From contig NZ_CP045403.1 in assembly GCF_009363695.1 (NCBI RefSeq), positions 2,460,001 to 2,524,000 on the forward strand: a stretch of DNA of 64,000 nt. The letters are read 5' to 3'. This document shows, in pieces, positions 18,899 through 28,295 of the stretch (within the stretch, counting starts at the first letter, position 1; each line of letters starts with the position of its first letter). Origin of the DNA: Bacillus sp. THAF10 (lineage in GTDB: Bacteria > Bacillota > Bacilli > Bacillales > Bacillaceae_I). Position numbers and translations under genes: made by a program. The notes under the pieces are model-generated. The model had not been told where the DNA came from, made no database searches, and saw only the letters and a list, made by a program, of their open reading frames with translations.

Positions 18899-19753
18899 AT
18901 GAAAAAAGGCTTTAAGATGACAATTGGTGCACTAGCGTTAAGTTTATCCGTTATGGGGGCAGGGGTGGCAAATGCTTCTGAAAAAGGCAAGGAAATTTTG
19001 AATGTTGCCCACCGTGGAGCTTCTGGACATGCGCCAGAACACACCATAACTTCTTATAAAATGGGTGAAAAAATGCATGGAGACTATATTGAAATAGATC
19101 TTCAGATGACAAAAGACGGACACCTCATTGCCATGCACGACGAAACACTGGACAGAACAACAAATGGTACTGGCCAAGTAAAAGATCACACGCTTGAGGA
19201 AATCAAAAAACTCGATGCAGGAAGTTGGTTCAATGAGGAAAATCCGGACAAAGCTAAAAAAGCGTATAAGGGACTAAAGGTTCCTACTTTAGAAGAAGTA
19301 TTTAAAAAGTTCGGAAAGAATGCAAACTATTATATCGAAACAAAATCACCTGAAGTGTATCCAGGTATGGAAGAAGAATTAATAGAATTAGTAAACAAAT
19401 ATGGAATTAACAAAGAAACGTTGCTTGTTCAATCTTTCAGTCCAGAGAGCTTAACAAAGATGAACCAAATTGATCCATCTGTAAAATTAGTACAGCTTAT
19501 GTGGTATACATCACCAGCAGAAATTTCCGATGGAGAGCTAGAGGCTATTAAAAAATATGCTATCGGAATCGGTCCGAACAGCTCGATGATTGACCAAGAA
19601 TATGTACAAAAAACCGTGGAGCACGGCCTTGAAATTCATCCGTATACCGTCAATGAGAAGGATGAAATGAAAAAGTTAATTGATTGGGGCGTAACTGGAA
19701 TCTTCACTAACTTCCCAGACCGTTTGCATGAACTGAAGAAGGAAAATGATTAA
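18899..19753 (+). CDS. glpQ: Secreted glycerophosphodiester phosphodiesterase
   Basis: 284 residues with a signal peptide (basic KKGFK, hydrophobic core, cleavage near NASE at about residue 27). It hydrolyses glycerophosphodiesters, including teichoic-acid-derived ones, to glycerol-3-phosphate and alcohol outside the cell. Motifs of the GDPD TIM barrel: AHRGASGHAPEHT near residue 37, EIDLQMTKDGHLIAMHDE near 64-81 with the metal-binding E-D pair and the catalytic histidines, then YIETKSP and GIFTNFPDR. AAAGGAGAG precedes the ATG. It can feed the glp genes at 1.5-6.5 kb. Confidence 0.93.
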   Translation: MKKGFKMTIGALALSLSVMGAGVANASEKGKEILNVAHRGASGHAPEHTITSYKMGEKMHGDYIEIDLQMTKDGHLIAMHDETLDRTTNGTGQVKDHTLEEIKKLDAGSWFNEENPDKAKKAYKGLKVPTLEEVFKKFGKNANYYIETKSPEVYPGMEEELIELVNKYGINKETLLVQSFSPESLTKMNQIDPSVKLVQLMWYTSPAEISDGELEAIKKYAIGIGPNSSMIDQEYVQKTVEHGLEIHPYTVNEKDEMKKLIDWGVTGIFTNFPDRLHELKKEND

Positions 19754-19767
19754 AGAAGTGAAATAAT

Positions 19768-19817
19768 AACCACACCTCAATTGTTAGTCTAATCATCTAA
19801 CAATTGGAGGTGTGGTT
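19768..19817 (+). terminator. Intrinsic terminator of glpQ
   Basis: Twenty-base-pair arms beginning AACCACACCTC and ending GAGGTGTGGTT, with a nine-base loop, followed by TTTT. Confidence 0.95.
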
Positions 19818-19936
19818 TTTTAATGCAAATGATAACATTAGCTTCCCTTCCCTTTTGTCTACTATTTTCAAAAAAAACCCATGTACTGGAACTTTTTCTA
19901 ATCATTCACGTCTATTGCTACAAAGGGGTGAATGAA

Positions 19937-20830
19937 ATGATAAAGAGAAAATTATTCGGACTTGCATTGGTAATTTTGCTGCTTGCAGGATGCAGTGCTG
20001 GCAATGAAAAGAGCGAATCAGGTAAATATGATGGAGCAACCGAAGAATCCTATGGAGGAATCGGCGAAACAGAAAATAATACTGCCATGGATGATGCAGG
20101 AGATGAAGAGAAAGCAACACAAAATCCCGATGAGCGGAAGGTAATGTACAGCGCTTTTGTCACCTTGGAAGTAGATGATATTGACAGCTCCATCAAAGAG
20201 ATCGAGAAAACAGTTACCAAGGAAAAAGGGTACGTGGTGGAGGTCAACTTTTCATCAAATGAGAAATCAGATTTTGGATCGGTTACCCTTAGAATTCCCA
20301 CAGAATCTCTCACATCCTTCTTGGAGGGTGTAGAAGAATACAGTGGTAAGGTGAAAGAAAAAAGAGTAGTCGGCCAGGATGTAACCGAAGAATATGTGGA
20401 TTTAACCTCTAGGTTGAAAGCTAAGAGAGTGGTTGAGGAACGGCTACTTGACCTGTTAAGCCGTGCGGAAAAAACAGAAGATCTCCTAAAGATATCAAAT
20501 GACTTATCCATCGTACAGGAAGAAATCGAACAGGTGATGGGTCGCATGAAATACTTAGATAATAAAACGGAATATGCAGAGGTAAAAATGGAATTTATCG
20601 ACGTCTCTGTCAATGTACCGGAAATGAAAGGCGAAGAAGAACTTAAAACAGGTGAAAAAATTAAGCAGACCTTCGCTGCCTCCATAAATTCCATCGTGGC
20701 CTTCTTCTCATGGCTTGCAATCTTCCTAATTGGATACTCTCCAATACTATTCTTACTTGCGACAGTTGGAATACTTGTATTTTTCGTGTGGCGCAAAAGG
20801 GTTAGGAAAAGTAAGACATACCAAGAGTAA
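19937..20830 (+). CDS. DUF4349-domain lipoprotein
   Basis: 297 residues from the ATG at 19937 (AAGGGGTG upstream; the frame is open further 5' through the glpQ terminator, which cannot be coding). Signal peptide with lipobox LAGC at residues 15-18, an acidic linker to about 60, then the DUF4349 domain (VMYSAFVTLEVDDIDSSI, RIPTESL, VVGQDVTEEYVDL, a helical hairpin) and a C-terminal membrane helix near 262-285. It is anchored by both ends on the outer face. Function unknown; DUF4349 proteins are common in Firmicutes envelopes. Confidence 0.88.
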   Translation: MIKRKLFGLALVILLLAGCSAGNEKSESGKYDGATEESYGGIGETENNTAMDDAGDEEKATQNPDERKVMYSAFVTLEVDDIDSSIKEIEKTVTKEKGYVVEVNFSSNEKSDFGSVTLRIPTESLTSFLEGVEEYSGKVKEKRVVGQDVTEEYVDLTSRLKAKRVVEERLLDLLSRAEKTEDLLKISNDLSIVQEEIEQVMGRMKYLDNKTEYAEVKMEFIDVSVNVPEMKGEEELKTGEKIKQTFAASINSIVAFFSWLAIFLIGYSPILFLLATVGILVFFVWRKRVRKSKTYQE

Positions 20831-20843
20831 TAAAGTGGAACAT

Positions 20844-20873
20844 AAAAAGGCAGGCTCATTGCTTGCCTTTTTT
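20844..20873 (+). terminator. Intrinsic terminator of the DUF4349 gene
   Basis: Stem AAAAAGGCAGGC / GCTTGCCTTTTTT with a five-base loop and T-run, 13 nt past the stop codon. Confidence 0.9.
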
Positions 20874-20934
20874 ATGTCTACAGTAGTTAATGCATTTTTT
20901 ATACAGGTCTGAATAACATGTTCTTCACTATTAT

Positions 20935-20965
20935 CCCTCACTCCCTCACTCCCTCACTCCCTCAC
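20935..20965. repeat. Octanucleotide microsatellite (CCCTCACT)
   Basis: Three perfect copies of CCCTCACT plus seven bases of a fourth, in the gap between two convergent genes. Not coding in any called gene. Copy number may vary between strains. Confidence 0.85.
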
Positions 20966-21026
20966 CAATAATGGTATGAGATTTAAAAAAGTGAATCCAA
21001 TAAGCATGCTATATAAGAGAATATTT

Positions 21027-21647
21027 TTAGTAGGCGATACCAACACGTGATTTTATATATTCCCTACTTTTTATCTGGCTATAAGTAAATTCTGCTGTAT
21101 CTGGCACAGATATTTTATTTCCATCTTTAGGCAAAAAACTACGTTCTACCCGATATTTCCCTATATATTCTCCATCCGGTAAATACGTAGGACAGACGAT
21201 AGTCCAATCGAGTGAAGATTGTATTAACAAATCGTAAACTTTATGATGTTCTTCCGCTGCACGTGTTAACTTACGCTTGGATTCACTTGATTGATATCGC
21301 AGTAAATTTGGGGTAATTCTACTCTGGAGGATCCCTGCAGTTCCTATAGTAATAAGCCGATGGATACCTTCCTTTTCCATTGCTTCGATAATGAGTGGCA
21401 TACTTTTTGATAAAGTGGTGGTTCCATCAGTATTTAGCGCACTAAGAACTATATCCATCCCATGCATTGCTTTTAGAATATCATCCTTTTTTAAAACATT
21501 ACCTTGAATGATCGTTAATTGTTCATTATTAATTTGAATCTTCTCTGGAGTACGAACTAACACAGTAACATGATGTTTGTCTTTAAGTGCATATGTAACG
21601 AGATGACCTCCAACACGTCCGGTCGCTCCTAATACTAAAATATTCAT
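21027..21647 (-). CDS. NAD(P)-binding NmrA/SDR-a-type protein
   Basis: 206 residues from the ATG at 21647 (AAGGAGG upstream; 24 further codons upstream are open but lack a site). Rossmann motif GATGRVGGHLV at residues 7-17 (GxxGxxG), then GMDIVLSALNTDG and DWTIVCPTYLPDGEY. It is an atypical short-chain dehydrogenase/NAD(P)H-binding protein of the NmrA/YwnB type, likely a reductase or redox sensor. Stands alone on the minus strand. Confidence 0.8.
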   Translation of the reverse strand: MNILVLGATGRVGGHLVTYALKDKHHVTVLVRTPEKIQINNEQLTIIQGNVLKKDDILKAMHGMDIVLSALNTDGTTTLSKSMPLIIEAMEKEGIHRLITIGTAGILQSRITPNLLRYQSSESKRKLTRAAEEHHKVYDLLIQSSLDWTIVCPTYLPDGEYIGKYRVERSFLPKDGNKISVPDTAEFTYSQIKSREYIKSRVGIAY

Positions 21648-21883
21648 AAAAACGAACCTCCTTTTACGAATAGGAATATTGCAAAATTCTTTGAAAGCTA
21701 TTATTTTGCTTTTTTTCAACTAAAAATGTTACTTAATTTTTATTGAATGAAACATGTACTTTTTTGGGAGAATATTACGCACTGTGGTACGTTTTGAATA
21801 CCTTTTAAACCCTGTTTATTACATATTTTTACATTCGCTTCATGTATACCTTTGATTAAACTAAAATAGGTGATGAAATTAAG

Positions 21884-22378
21884 ATGCATATGATCCTTTT
21901 AATCCTAGTAATCATATTTTCTATAGTAAAGGCTGATTGGAGAAATTGGGAAAGATACTATCCCACTATGCTATATATGTCTTTAACCACTTTCCTGTAT
22001 GAATTTATCTCACATAGTCATTATCATTTATGGGAACTGCAAGAAGATTCTCATTTTAGCCTAATGAATGTTCATTTTGCTCACAATCTCATCATAAACA
22101 CTCTAATTTCCTTCGTTTTTTTATCTAATTATCCTAATCCTTTTAAGAAACAAATTACCTATATAGTAAAATGGATACTTATTTTTACCTTATTTGAATG
22201 GATTGGGGTTAGGTTAGGAACAATTACACACCATAACGGTTGGCATATGGGATGGTCAATATTATTTAATTGTGTCATGTTTCCAATGATAAGGATTCAT
22301 TTTGTTAAACCACTATTAGCACTAATTTTATCAGTATTCTGTACTCTTTTTTATTTATTTATCTTCGATTATGTATAA
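21884..22378 (+). CDS. CBO0543-family integral membrane protein
   Basis: 164 residues with five hydrophobic segments and conserved polar motifs DWRNWERYYPT near residue 18 and the TLFEWIGVRLG...HHNGWHMGWS stretch (given here in part) near 105-125. These match the CBO0543 family of small Firmicute membrane proteins of unknown function. The ATG has AGGTGATG upstream. Single gene on the plus strand. Confidence 0.8.
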   Translation: MHMILLILVIIFSIVKADWRNWERYYPTMLYMSLTTFLYEFISHSHYHLWELQEDSHFSLMNVHFAHNLIINTLISFVFLSNYPNPFKKQITYIVKWILIFTLFEWIGVRLGTITHHNGWHMGWSILFNCVMFPMIRIHFVKPLLALILSVFCTLFYLFIFDYV

Positions 22379-22583
22379 CAATATTAAGAATAAGCGTGAT
22401 ACGCCTGAATTTTGACGATCCATTGATTGAGCAACACTATTTTGTTAACAATGAAAAAAAACTACCTCACAGTAGCCTCTTGAAACTCCAATATGTGTTA
22501 ATTGTATCACTTTTTTATTTTAAAAATATAAAAGGATTTTCTAAATAATCACCGGGAGTGCTTATGTATTCTTTTAACGTTTT
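22379..22583. other. Convergent intergenic gap
   Basis: AT-rich. On the minus strand a short CTAC-loop-GTAG hairpin (about 22458-22476) followed by eight T may be a weak terminator, and TACAAT nearby may be a -10 element. No gene seen. Confidence 0.3.
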
Positions 22584-23090
22584 TTAAACAATTGGGTACT
22601 CATAAAACAATTTGTCTACTTCTAATACCGGAAAGCTCTCTGGTAGTTGAGCTACATCTATTTTTACAAAACCATTCTTTTCATAAAATCGATGTGCAGC
22701 TACAAATTGTGGTGTTGTTCCAAGGTAAATAGCTTTTACTGATTTTTCATTAGCCCACTGCAGAGCATGATTTAATAGAAGATTTCCTACTTTATATGCA
22801 GGACCTCTAAACTCCTTCTTAACAAACATTTTTCTTAATGCTAATTGCTTATTTCCGATATCTAACAGACTAATCGAACCAATAACCTTCCCATCACACA
22901 CTGCAACCCAAAAGTTCCCATTACCTGTTTGATAAAAGTTCTTTACATTTAGTAAGTCTGGCTGATCCTCTTTTGTAATCGCAACATGGTATTCCTTTAT
23001 TTGAATATGTGTAATCATTTCCACTACTTCATCTTGATGTTCTTTTAGATATTCTAGTATGACAGGAACTTTGGTTTCCTTCATTCCCAT
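22584..23090 (-). CDS. GNAT-family N-acetyltransferase
   Basis: 168 residues from the ATG at 23090 (a weak site; a TTG three codons earlier is possible). GNAT features: strand FWVAVCDGKVIGSISLLD near 80-97, the acetyl-CoA loop region RKMFVKKEFRGPAYKVGNLLL near 105-125 (an atypical R/Q-x-x-G-x-G/A loop), and RFYEKNGFVKI near 150. It acetylates an unknown small molecule or protein. Confidence 0.8.
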   Translation of the reverse strand: MGMKETKVPVILEYLKEHQDEVVEMITHIQIKEYHVAITKEDQPDLLNVKNFYQTGNGNFWVAVCDGKVIGSISLLDIGNKQLALRKMFVKKEFRGPAYKVGNLLLNHALQWANEKSVKAIYLGTTPQFVAAHRFYEKNGFVKIDVAQLPESFPVLEVDKLFYEYPIV

Positions 23091-23220
23091 TGTTTTCAAC
23101 TCTACTTTCTTATTAATGATTTATTTTACCAGAGTTAGTCCGTTTACCAGGATCTTCAACAATAAGGATAACTGCTCACTCTACCGTTTCGTTTAGTTAA
23201 CTTACTCAACCATGCATTGC

Positions 23221-23697
23221 TCAATCCCAATAATTAAATACAACTTCACCAACCGTTTTAGGTTTCCAGTATTTAATGTTATCCATATCCCATTTGTTGA
23301 GGGTGTTTTCGTTTAACACAACCATATCACTCTTGGCTTCCTTTAGTCGCAAGGTTTCGTTTAGTTCCACCTGTTGAAGTACTCTGTACATATCACTGTA
23401 AAGGTGGCGAATAGTTGTTGTCAATTCTTTATGATCCTTAAAAGTCATTGAGTAAGCCCGGTGAGAGGTCGCATAGGCTATGAAAGGATAGATGCTGTTT
23501 AACAGAATATAAAGGTTTTCCTCGTTTGGGAAGCTTACTTTTGCATAGTAATAGTTTTGTGCAACCACAGGTTCTTGAAATGACAACACTCTTCCCCCAA
23601 GACTAGTTACAGACGTGTAACAAGCCTTTTTAAAAGTATCTCCATCTACTATTGAATCTGTTCCTCCTGAATCACTTATTCCACCTAATAAAATCAT
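23221..23697 (-). CDS. Conserved-looking hypothetical protein
   Basis: 158 residues from the ATG at 23697 (GGGGAG upstream). Soluble, no signal peptide. The N-terminus MILLGGISDSGGTDSI looks like a strand followed by a glycine loop. No family recognised. It lies 47 nt after the NUDIX gene on the same strand and probably shares its transcript. Confidence 0.55.
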   Translation of the reverse strand: MILLGGISDSGGTDSIVDGDTFKKACYTSVTSLGGRVLSFQEPVVAQNYYYAKVSFPNEENLYILLNSIYPFIAYATSHRAYSMTFKDHKELTTTIRHLYSDMYRVLQQVELNETLRLKEAKSDMVVLNENTLNKWDMDNIKYWKPKTVGEVVFNYWD

Positions 23698-23744
23698 CAA
23701 ATAGCTCCCCTTCCTTGCCTTTGTCTAACTAAAAAGAAGAATGA

Positions 23745-24191
23745 TTATATAAACTCAAAGATCCTAATATCCACCGAGTCTACGTAACCTAATTCTTCTT
23801 TCAAGTCCCAAAGTTTTATTTCTGAGGTTTCTTCATTTTCTAAAAACGGCTGCAGGTTTTCCACCTCTTTAAAATAAACTGGATTGAATTTCACTTTCTC
23901 ACTACTTGCTTCTTTTGACATTAATAATCCCTTAAACTCTAAATCACTTACTACTTGACCAGTTTCCTCATACAACTCTCGGATCGCACATTCCTTTGGT
24001 GTTTCATCCCCTTCTCTACGTCCAGCCGGGATTTCCCATTGTTCTCTCCACACGTTATAACACATAAGGTACTTGCCGTTACATTTAATAACCGCAAAAG
24101 AACCCGCTAATGGTTGGTATGTATACATCTCTTCTTCAGAAATACTGATGAAATCTAGAAATTCTAATCCATGATTTTTAGTTATATTCAA
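23745..24191 (-). CDS. NUDIX hydrolase (ADP-ribose pyrophosphatase-like)
   Basis: 148 residues from a TTG at 24191 with AGGAGG about nine bases upstream; an ATG at 24218 would place that AGGAGG inside the gene. The NUDIX box GRREGDETPKECAIRELYEE, followed by TGQ, fits the consensus fully. An aromatic strand WREQWEIPAG precedes it. Substrate unknown; the arrangement resembles ADP-ribose pyrophosphatases. Confidence 0.82.
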   Translation of the reverse strand: MNITKNHGLEFLDFISISEEEMYTYQPLAGSFAVIKCNGKYLMCYNVWREQWEIPAGRREGDETPKECAIRELYEETGQVVSDLEFKGLLMSKEASSEKVKFNPVYFKEVENLQPFLENEETSEIKLWDLKEELGYVDSVDIRIFEFI

Positions 24192-24284
24192 ACCTGCAAT
24201 CCTCCTGCATTTTGGCATAATTTACAATTCGAGATAAGTGCTTTAATTCCTTCCTTATTCTAGAATATGACCCTTTCATAAAAA

Positions 24285-24319
24285 AATTGGGCTAATCCTT
24301 GTTCTAGGATAGCGCAATT
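24285..24319 (-). terminator. Intrinsic terminator of argS, GCGC-palindrome family
   Basis: On the minus strand AATTGCGCTATCCTAG and its near-complement ending AGCCCAATT are followed by seven T, 37 nt past the argS stop. Shares the arm AAGGAT and the GCGC ends with hairpins at 1432 and 26951. Confidence 0.85.
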
Positions 24320-24355
24320 TTGTTTATGAAGTGATGTAGTGTTTCAATAAACTAC

Positions 24356-26062
24356 TTACATTTGTTCCGGTGCGTTAATTCCTAACAACCGTAATCCTTC
24401 TTTTAAGACTATCGTCACGGCTTCTACTAACTGTAATCTTGCTGGTTGTTGTTCGTCTTGCTCTAAAATTCGTACTGATCCATAGTATTTGTTAAATGCT
24501 TGTGCTAGATCAATAATATATTTTGCAATTTTTGAAGGGTCAAACTGCTCGTAGGCTTGACCAATCACAATTTCGAATTTCATTAACAAGGATAACACTG
24601 CCCAGGCCTTATCATCTTCAAAGGCTTTGTAAGAGGATGATGGCATGGCTTTTGTTGGACCTTTTCTTAATATGGAACATCCTCGTGCATAAGTATATTG
24701 TACGTAAGGTCCTGTTTCCCCTTCAAAAGTAAGCATGGCCTCAAGAGAGAACTCGACGTCATTTAAGCGATAATTTTTAAGGTCATGAAAAATAACCGAT
24801 CCTACCCCAACCATCTTTGCTACTTCATCTTTCTTTGCAAGATTTAGATTTCTTTCTTCGATATTATGCGTTGCAAGTTTAATTGCCTTTTGCAGCACCT
24901 CTTCTAGAAGGACAACTTTTCCTTTCCGAGTCGACATTTTCTTTCCGTCTTTTAACATCATGCCAAAAGGAATGTGATGCATATCTTTAGACCATTCATA
25001 CCCCATTTTCTTCAAAACCTGAAACACTTGTTTAAAATGAAGAGATTGCTCACCACCAACAACGTATAATGCTTTGGCAAAATCGTATTCACTTTTTCTA
25101 TAAAATGCTGCAGCTAAATCTCTTGTTGCGTACAAGGTAGCACCATCTGATTTTTTTATAAGGCAAGGAGGACTTTCGTATTCTTCTAGAGAAACAACCA
25201 TCGCCCCTTCTGATTCTGTCAGTAGCTTTTTCTTTTCTAATTGTTCTACGACTGCATCCATTTTGTTATTGTAAAAGGCTTCTCCATTATATGAATGAAA
25301 CTCCATTCCTAGGAGCTCATAAATTCGTTCAAATTCTTTTAATGACTCGTCACGGAACCATCTCCACAATGAAAGTGCTTCTTGATCTCCGTCCTCTAAT
25401 CTTTTAAACCAAAAGCGGCCTTTATCTTCGAGTTCAGTAGTTAATTTAGCTTCTTCATGAAATCGCACATACAAAGCAAGCAATTCCTTAATGGGATCCG
25501 CTTTAACCTTTTCTTCACTTCCCCACAGCTTATAAGCTGTAATTAGCTTACCAAATTGTGTACCCCAGTCTCCTATATGATTGATTTTAATAGGAGTAAA
25601 TCCGCATTTTTCCATTATATTTGCTAAAGCGTTCCCTATCACTGTAGACCGTAAGTGACCCATTGAAAAAGGCTTTGCAATATTCGGGGATGATAAATCA
25701 ATTGTGATGTTTTCAGAATTACCAATAGCTAGACTTCCGTATTTCTCCTTAAGATGAAGCGCTTCTAAAACAATTTCTTCCCCTGTTTTTTGTTTTGAAA
25801 AGAAGAAATTTAAGTAAGGACCAACTGCCTCGACATGTTCAATATATTCATGATGAATCTTTAAACGGAGTTCTTGAGCAATTTGAAAGGGGGACTTCTT
25901 TAATTCTTTTGCTAACAAAAAGCATGGAAAAGCATAGTCTCCCATTTCTTGTTTCGGTGGTACCTCCAAATTTTTATTAATTTCTTCTTTAGTAATCTTG
26001 TCAACTCCCTTGTTCATCAGTGCATGATAAATGGATAAAACAATTAATTCTTCGTATTTCAT
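24356..26062 (-). CDS. argS: Arginyl-tRNA synthetase
   Basis: 568 residues, from the ATG at 26062 (AAGGAGG seven bases upstream). Class I synthetase that charges tRNA-Arg. The N-terminal additional domain is followed by the HIGH-box equivalent FSMGHLRST near residue 134, the WGTQFGK region, and the KMSTRKGKVV signature loop near 375, then the anticodon-binding DALR domain to the end (ARGCSILRK). Control by a T-box with an arginine specifier (CGC) supports the assignment. Many Bacillaceae carry a second argS elsewhere; whether this is the only copy cannot be told. Confidence 0.95.
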   Translation of the reverse strand: MKYEELIVLSIYHALMNKGVDKITKEEINKNLEVPPKQEMGDYAFPCFLLAKELKKSPFQIAQELRLKIHHEYIEHVEAVGPYLNFFFSKQKTGEEIVLEALHLKEKYGSLAIGNSENITIDLSSPNIAKPFSMGHLRSTVIGNALANIMEKCGFTPIKINHIGDWGTQFGKLITAYKLWGSEEKVKADPIKELLALYVRFHEEAKLTTELEDKGRFWFKRLEDGDQEALSLWRWFRDESLKEFERIYELLGMEFHSYNGEAFYNNKMDAVVEQLEKKKLLTESEGAMVVSLEEYESPPCLIKKSDGATLYATRDLAAAFYRKSEYDFAKALYVVGGEQSLHFKQVFQVLKKMGYEWSKDMHHIPFGMMLKDGKKMSTRKGKVVLLEEVLQKAIKLATHNIEERNLNLAKKDEVAKMVGVGSVIFHDLKNYRLNDVEFSLEAMLTFEGETGPYVQYTYARGCSILRKGPTKAMPSSSYKAFEDDKAWAVLSLLMKFEIVIGQAYEQFDPSKIAKYIIDLAQAFNKYYGSVRILEQDEQQPARLQLVEAVTIVLKEGLRLLGINAPEQM

Positions 26063-26103
26063 CAACAAGCCTCCTTAAATATCTCATTTTAATTATTAGA
26101 AAA

Positions 26104-26335
26104 ACAAAAAACCTCGTCTCTAAAAATTAGAGACGAGGTTTGGACTCGCGGTACCACTCTACTTGCTTTTAATAAGCCAGCTTGAAATGTAACGGTTATT
26201 ACCGGGCTTACCTACTTCACTTCAATAAGCCTTCTCAGAGATGCGCTTCATAATCGTTTTCGTACCAGGCTCCCACCGTCCCTGGTTCTCTACATCGAAG
26301 ACACGATTACTACTCTCCTCTTCCTAGAATTCACC
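26104..26335 (-). promoter_or_regulatory. T-box riboswitch leader, arginine type
   Basis: Conserved AGAGTGGTACCGCG on the minus strand, a terminator hairpin with arms AACCTCGTCTCT / AGAGACGAGGTT at 26110-26140 followed by TTTTTT, and a stem I whose specifier loop reads TGAAG-CGC-ATCTCTGAG. The codon CGC (26243-26245) is arginine, matching the argS gene 40 nt downstream. Confidence 0.95.
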
Positions 26336-26452
26336 CATATTTACTTGTTACTAAACATTATACACCAAATTTAACCATTAAATCATTAATATTCAACACA
26401 TTTTTTACAACTGCAATCTTTTTACATAGTTAATTTTTACAATGTCATTCGT

Positions 26453-26863
26453 CTAATATGAATAGGATCCACCTGGCAAAGAAAATAAGTAAAACCCATC
26501 GTCACCTCTTAACTGCCATCCTTCAAAATAATTACTGTCGTGAAACAGTTCAAGATAAATGCCGTTTTCAAATTCTACAAATAAATCTGACACTTCTTCA
26601 AAAAGAAAGATATTCTTTATTCTCTTATCAAGTAGTACTTTTTCAACATTTTTATGGGAGAATTCGCCTGGAGAATGTATGCAGTCAGAATACCCAATCT
26701 CAATTTGATTCGCAATTCGTAGCCGCCAAGGGCATTCAATAATCAATCCCCCCGTTTCTAAAGCCATTCCAAATGGTTCGTTTTTTTCCTTGTTAATTTC
26801 TATAACCCTCTGCCCAATAAAATATCGAAAATCAATATTACTTAATTTTTTGTACAAATCCAT
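26453..26863 (-). CDS. Hypothetical protein, possibly immunity-type (DUF6188-like)
   Basis: 136 residues, acidic, no signal peptide or helix. Contains GGLIIECPWRLR and a C-terminal WQLRGDDGFYLFSLPGG. The pattern recalls small DUF6188-type proteins found near polymorphic toxin loci, but no toxin gene is next to it and the match is weak. AGAGGTGAT precedes the ATG at 26863. One of several unrelated small soluble proteins between 26.4 and 29.4 kb. Confidence 0.55.
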   Translation of the reverse strand: MDLYKKLSNIDFRYFIGQRVIEINKEKNEPFGMALETGGLIIECPWRLRIANQIEIGYSDCIHSPGEFSHKNVEKVLLDKRIKNIFLFEEVSDLFVEFENGIYLELFHDSNYFEGWQLRGDDGFYLFSLPGGSYSY

Positions 26864-26950
26864 ATCACCTCTTTTAATAAATCAACCTACCCTTTAATAA
26901 CAAGCGTTCCCAACCATCATATTTCCCTTCGTACTTTTCTGAATTTTCCA

Positions 26951-26989
26951 AAAGGAGGCGCAAATCCTTATTTATGAAATGCGCCTTTT
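26951..26989 (-). terminator. Hairpin after the 27068-27496 gene, GCGC-palindrome family
   Basis: AAAGGCGCA / TGCGCCTCCTTT stem around AATCCTTATTTATGAA; on the minus strand followed by TTTTGG. It shares GCGC ends and the AAGGAT arm with the hairpins at 1432 and 24285. Confidence 0.6.
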
Positions 26990-27067
26990 AACTCAGGAAA
27001 AGAATTAAGTTTCGAATTTCAATTGATGAAAATTACTACCTTTTCAAGGTAATCAACTACATAAACT

Positions 27068-27496
27068 CTATTCACTTGTTTGAATGAGCTTCTTCGATTT
27101 AGCATCATAAATTTTATAACTTATTTCAAACTCATGATCTTTTGTCACAGTGACCTCACAATAGTAAGGAACTGCCCTTCCATAAGAATCCAAGTCAGGG
27201 ATATCTATAAAATAAAATACATCGTCCGTTTCAACCATTTTAAATGCTGCACTACTCGATCGCCCAGATGAATCTATTTCGATCGTGCAATTCCCTTTTA
27301 CAACTTCATACTCTTTAAATAGCATATACTTTAGGCTAGGAAGCGTTATTGCTAGCAATAGTCCACCGAATAATAATGAAAATAGTACTTTACATATATT
27401 TGAAATAGTGATTTTATTTTCCTTGAACATGAAACCAAACCAAAAAATACTAAAGAATAACAATAAGATACCTATTATTAATATAAAATAATACAT
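27068..27496 (-). CDS. Membrane protein of unknown function
   Basis: 142 residues from the ATG at 27496 (GAGGCGACAC upstream; two earlier ATGs lack spacing). Two N-terminal membrane helices (about 3-22 and 34-55), then a soluble beta-rich domain (CTIEIDSSGRSSSAAFKM, YYCEVTVTKDHEFEISYKI). Family not recognised. Confidence 0.6.
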   Translation of the reverse strand: MYYFILIIGILLLFFSIFWFGFMFKENKITISNICKVLFSLLFGGLLLAITLPSLKYMLFKEYEVVKGNCTIEIDSSGRSSSAAFKMVETDDVFYFIDIPDLDSYGRAVPYYCEVTVTKDHEFEISYKIYDAKSKKLIQTSE

Positions 27497-27740
27497 GTGT
27501 CGCCTCATTCCCATGTTGTAAATAATATCATTTAATTAATTCTACGGCTAAATTCATGAAAAAGTTTCGAGTAAATGAAAATAACCGCATACCTTGGGAA
27601 AGGAATGCGTCCGATTAGAAAGTAAAAAGCTTCCAATTTCTCTTTAAATGTCTTTCCAAAACCAAAAATGTTCTAAAACCTTTTTGCTTTTAAAAATTAC
27701 GATATTTACCTAATTCATTAAGCAATACTAGTTTAGAGCC

Positions 27741-28205
27741 TTAAAGTTTATATTCTTCTATTAAATCTATATTTCTTTTATTTATTGCATAATCCTGAAT
27801 TTGCTTTCCGATATTTGCGTATAGTTGAATATCATTTAGTTGTTCTAGTGGTAACCATTTTACAGCAGTTTGATTATGGTCTGGTTTTTCTGGCATTCTT
27901 GCAACCGTACCATTTTGTAAGGTACAATCAAACATCATAACTAAAGTATGGGTCGGTCCAAATTTTTCACCATTCAATTGTGGTTCATATTCATAAACAA
28001 AGGCTAATGGCCCAACTTCAACATCCACACACGCTTCTTCCTTTGCTTCTCTTTTTACTGTTTCCATAATGGTCTCCTTTGGTTCAACCCCTCCAGCTGG
28101 AAAATCATACACCACGCCTCTGCGTGGATCGTTATATTCCGTTAATAAAATTCTCCCGTTTTCAATTATAATCGCTCCTGCTCTAACCCTTATGTGGTAA
28201 GACAT
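27741..28205 (-). CDS. NUDIX hydrolase
   Basis: 154 residues. NUDIX box GGVEPKETIMETVKREAKEE near residues 37-56, with A/C in place of the usual TG after EE. A strand ILLTEYNDPRRGVVYDFPAG precedes it. AAAGGAAT precedes the ATG at 28205. Third NUDIX gene in 20 kb; substrate unknown. Confidence 0.85.
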   Translation of the reverse strand: MSYHIRVRAGAIIIENGRILLTEYNDPRRGVVYDFPAGGVEPKETIMETVKREAKEEACVDVEVGPLAFVYEYEPQLNGEKFGPTHTLVMMFDCTLQNGTVARMPEKPDHNQTAVKWLPLEQLNDIQLYANIGKQIQDYAINKRNIDLIEEYKL

Positions 28206-28295
28206 TTTTCAATTCCTTTCTAAACACACTATTAATACATCAATAAGATATAAACTCTGATTAATCGCTACCGATTATTGAATATGAAATTACTA

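Noticed and set aside
20050..20859. Reading frame of 269 codons antisense to the DUF4349 gene
   Set aside because: It mirrors a real lipoprotein gene in every position, has no ribosome binding site and a serine-rich shadow composition.
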